Below, in pieces: positions 6,898-7,996 of a stretch of DNA of 7,996 bases. How positions within the stretch are numbered: position 1 is the first letter of the stretch; each line of letters starts with the position of its first letter. Under the pieces are notes generated by a model. The model ran no database searches. It saw only the letters and a list, made by a program, of their open reading frames with translations, and was not told the DNA's origin. Origin of the DNA: an uncultured Lachnospiraceae bacterium. Lineage in GTDB: Bacteria > Bacillota > Clostridia > Lachnospirales > Lachnospiraceae. The position numbers and the translations under genes were made by a program. The DNA lies in assembly GCA_947175845.1 (NCBI GenBank), contig CAMWOK010000122.1, forward strand, positions 1 to 7,996, given 5' to 3'.

Positions 6898-7584
6898 TCA
6901 GCAGTTTGCGATCGCAACATCCATCTCAAGCTGTCCTATGACAAGGACGTCACCCTGCCGCAGTTCTGTTCTGCCAAAGACCCTGCATCCATTTACAAAA
7001 GTCCCGTTTGTCGAATCCAGATCCCTGACAAAGACTTTGTGATCCTCCACGGAAATTGCACAGTGCCTTGCAGATACTGACGGGTCATAATCCAACAGGA
7101 TTTTACAGAACGCACCGTTTCGCCCTGCCACAGCCTCTGAACCAGGCAAAATCTGAAAGCGCCTCTCGGGCACACGGCGGTCCGTCAATGTGACACACGT
7201 CTCTTTCTGTCTCATGGTATCCGGCAGAGCACTCTCTAACTCCTTTGTCCGCTGCTCCACCAGTTTTTGTGTGCTGGCAAGTTCCCTGTCTTGTTTTTTC
7301 CTGTGCTTTCTCACCACAAGAAACACAACAAATACCGTGATGATCAGAACCCATGCTGCAATTACAGCACTGATAAATTTCTTTGCATTCTCTCTGCGCA
7401 GTGCTTCTGCATCTGCCGGCAGATCCTGCGTGGAATCTATCTGACTGCCCTCCATGTCAGTCTCATTGGTGCACAGCTCCGCTGCAGCAGTCTCGCCCGA
7501 CGCACTTACCCTGACAGGCAGAATCAATATCAGCAGCAGCAGAACTGACAGAAGCTTCCCTATTTTTCTGTTCCTCCTCTTCAT
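6898..7584 (-). CDS. Membrane protein with cytosolic FHA domain
   Basis: A 228-residue protein and the first gene of the cluster. A basic start (MKRRNRK) and hydrophobic segment (about 10-28) ending in VSASG look like a signal peptide. A short outer segment with acidic and Thr/Ser residues (30-68), a membrane span (about 70-92), a charged helix likely to coil (95-120), and an FHA domain (about 131-225) follow. The FHA signature is complete: G154-R155, S171 and H174 in SARH, and N193-G194 with N198-G199 in LDSTNGTFVNG. FHA domains bind phosphothreonine peptides, and the predicted topology puts this one inside, on the same side as the kinase domain encoded downstream. If the first segment is not cleaved there are two spans, but the FHA domain still ends up inside. 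GAGG lies six bases before the ATG, and an extended -10 promoter is about 40 bp upstream. Confidence 0.92.
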   Translation of the reverse strand: MKRRNRKIGKLLSVLLLLILILPVRVSASGETAAAELCTNETDMEGSQIDSTQDLPADAEALRRENAKKFISAVIAAWVLIITVFVVFLVVRKHRKKQDRELASTQKLVEQRTKELESALPDTMRQKETCVTLTDRRVPERRFQILPGSEAVAGRNGAFCKILLDYDPSVSARHCAISVEDHKVFVRDLDSTNGTFVNGCRVFGRTELRQGDVLVIGQLEMDVAIANC

Positions 7585-7604
7585 AATAATCCTCGCTGGT
7601 TTTT

Positions 7605-7617
7605 CCTGTAAAACAGG
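7605..7617 (-). promoter_or_regulatory. Short hairpin at the predicted 5' end of the FHA mRNA
   Basis: CCTGT and ACAGG (7605-7609 and 7613-7617) form a perfect 5-bp stem with a 3-base loop. If transcription starts near 7620, as the proximal promoter predicts, the hairpin begins about three bases into the RNA. Hairpins placed like this often protect an mRNA from 5'-end decay. It could instead be a small operator; the sequence does not decide. Confidence 0.35.
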
Positions 7618-7626
7618 TGTATTTTA

Positions 7627-7656
7627 ATTATATCATCGTTTTTGCATTTTCGTCAT
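7627..7656 (-). promoter_or_regulatory. Proximal promoter of the FHA-kinase cluster
   Basis: On the minus strand a perfect TATAAT (7627-7632) is preceded by TGA, giving an extended -10 (TGnTATAAT). ATGACG (7651-7656), matching four of six -35 consensus positions, lies 18 bases further upstream. A start near 7620 would give a leader of about 36 bases ending in the GAGG ribosome site. This is the best housekeeping-type promoter in the gap and probably drives the whole run of genes. Confidence 0.68.
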
Positions 7657-7661
7657 ATTGT

Positions 7662-7710
7662 GACAGAAAGCACGCTTTTTAGGACAGACGGCAGCTTTCT
7701 GTCTGTTCCT
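7662..7710 (-). repeat. Overlapping, mutually exclusive inverted repeats in the leader region
   Basis: A perfect 10-bp inverted repeat, gacagaaagc (7662-7671) and gctttctgtc (7694-7703), overlaps a second one formed by 7681-7689 and 7701-7710 (nine pairs with one bulged base). They share bases 7701-7703, and one arm of the second lies in the loop of the first, so an RNA could form only one at a time. Neither is followed by a U-run on either strand, so neither is a classical terminator. They lie between the two candidate promoters, next to the proximal -35, and could be an RNA switch in a long transcript or a binding site for a regulator. GACAG/CTGTC occurs four times here. Confidence 0.5.
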
Positions 7711-7728
7711 GTCGAAAAACACACTCTT

Positions 7729-7757
7729 ATCTTACCATTCCTGCTGTGTGATCGCAA
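7729..7757 (-). promoter_or_regulatory. Possible distal promoter
   Basis: On the minus strand TTGCGA (7752-7757) is followed after 17 bases by TAAGAT (7729-7734), which is preceded by TGG, an extended -10 arrangement. Each hexamer matches four of six consensus bases. A transcript starting near 7722 would carry the overlapping inverted repeats in a leader of about 138 bases before the FHA gene. Weaker than the proximal promoter. Confidence 0.42.
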
Positions 7758-7795
7758 GTTTATATTGGCTAAAAGTTTACAAAATTTTAATCAAT

Positions 7796-7996
7796 TCACT
7801 TTTCCATAATCTTTTGCAAAATTTCATCGAACATTTCACAGTAAGTTTCACCTGTGTAGTGAATCTCATCGAGGAACGAATCTGCGCGCGCAAGAAACCA
7901 GTCATAATAGTCAAAATACTGATCCGGAAACGCCTCCTCTATGCGCGCATTAAAGAGGACAATGTCCTCATTGAATCTTGCCGGTATGTCCGGGTG
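7796..7996 (-). CDS. C-terminal fragment of an upstream gene, possibly SGNH/GDSL-type hydrolase
   Basis: Only the last 66 codons are in the window; the frame is open from the right edge to TGA at 7796-7798. The peptide reads as real protein, with FNARIEEAF, YFDYYDWFLARAD and DEIHYTGETYCEMF before a helical end (DEILQKIMEK). An Asp-x-x-His close to the C-terminus, after a stretch describing a short acidic-aromatic segment, is what the last block of SGNH/GDSL esterases and acyltransferases looks like (here DEIH at fragment residues 43-46). That similarity is from memory and rests on a short stretch. The gene runs in the same direction as the cluster but is 211 bp away, with promoters between, so it is probably a separate unit. 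No clear terminator follows its stop. Confidence 0.68.
   Translation of the reverse strand, partial: HPDIPARFNEDIVLFNARIEEAFPDQYFDYYDWFLARADSFLDEIHYTGETYCEMFDEILQKIMEK

Noticed and set aside
7757..7795. Rho-independent terminator after the upstream gene
   Set aside because: The stretch is AT-rich with small palindromes such as aaaatttt, but no GC-containing stem with a U-run was found.

Overview
The window suggests a Gram-positive anaerobe of the Clostridia, most likely a Lachnospiraceae-type gut bacterium. The evidence is AGGAGG-type ribosome binding sites, roughly balanced base composition with mixed codon use, a type of Ser/Thr kinase common in that group, and single-pass membrane proteins with cytosolic zinc-ribbon or FHA modules. 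This taxonomic guess rests on style, not on a marker gene. I see no tRNA, rRNA, CRISPR array, insertion sequence or phage gene.

Every gene I can support lies on the minus strand, so the window reads right to left. At the right edge (7796-7996) is the C-terminal end of an unrelated upstream gene, possibly an SGNH/GDSL-type hydrolase. A 211-bp non-coding gap (7585-7795) follows. It carries two candidate promoters and several inverted repeats. Seven genes follow in one direction: an FHA-domain membrane protein (7584-6898); a small coiled-coil/zinc-ribbon protein (6835-6446); a membrane protein with five cytosolic FDPMTGxP repeats and a large outer domain (6414-4705); a transmembrane Ser/Thr kinase with an outer TPR domain (4577-2541); a 45-residue single-span membrane peptide (2528-2391); a membrane-anchored TPR-LRR protein (2381-1239); and a membrane-anchored TPR-VWA protein that leaves the window at the left edge (1228-1).

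Gaps are 62, 31 and 127 bp between the first four genes, then only 12, 9 and 10 bp from the kinase onward. The 127-bp gap holds an AT-rich inverted repeat that could act as a weak terminator or attenuator. The kinase-peptide-LRR-VWA half therefore looks like a tightly coupled translational unit, with the first three genes as a leader set.

My reading is a membrane phosphosignalling system. Predicted on the inside are the kinase domain, the FHA phosphothreonine reader, the zinc ribbon and the FDPMTGxP repeats. Predicted on the outside are the kinase TPR domain, the LRR, the VWA and the large beta-rich domain. Each FDPMTGxP repeat offers one invariant threonine, which could be the kinase target and the FHA ligand. 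The domain assignments are well supported by visible motifs; the idea that they form one system is inference from gene order. I know of no named system with exactly this gene set.
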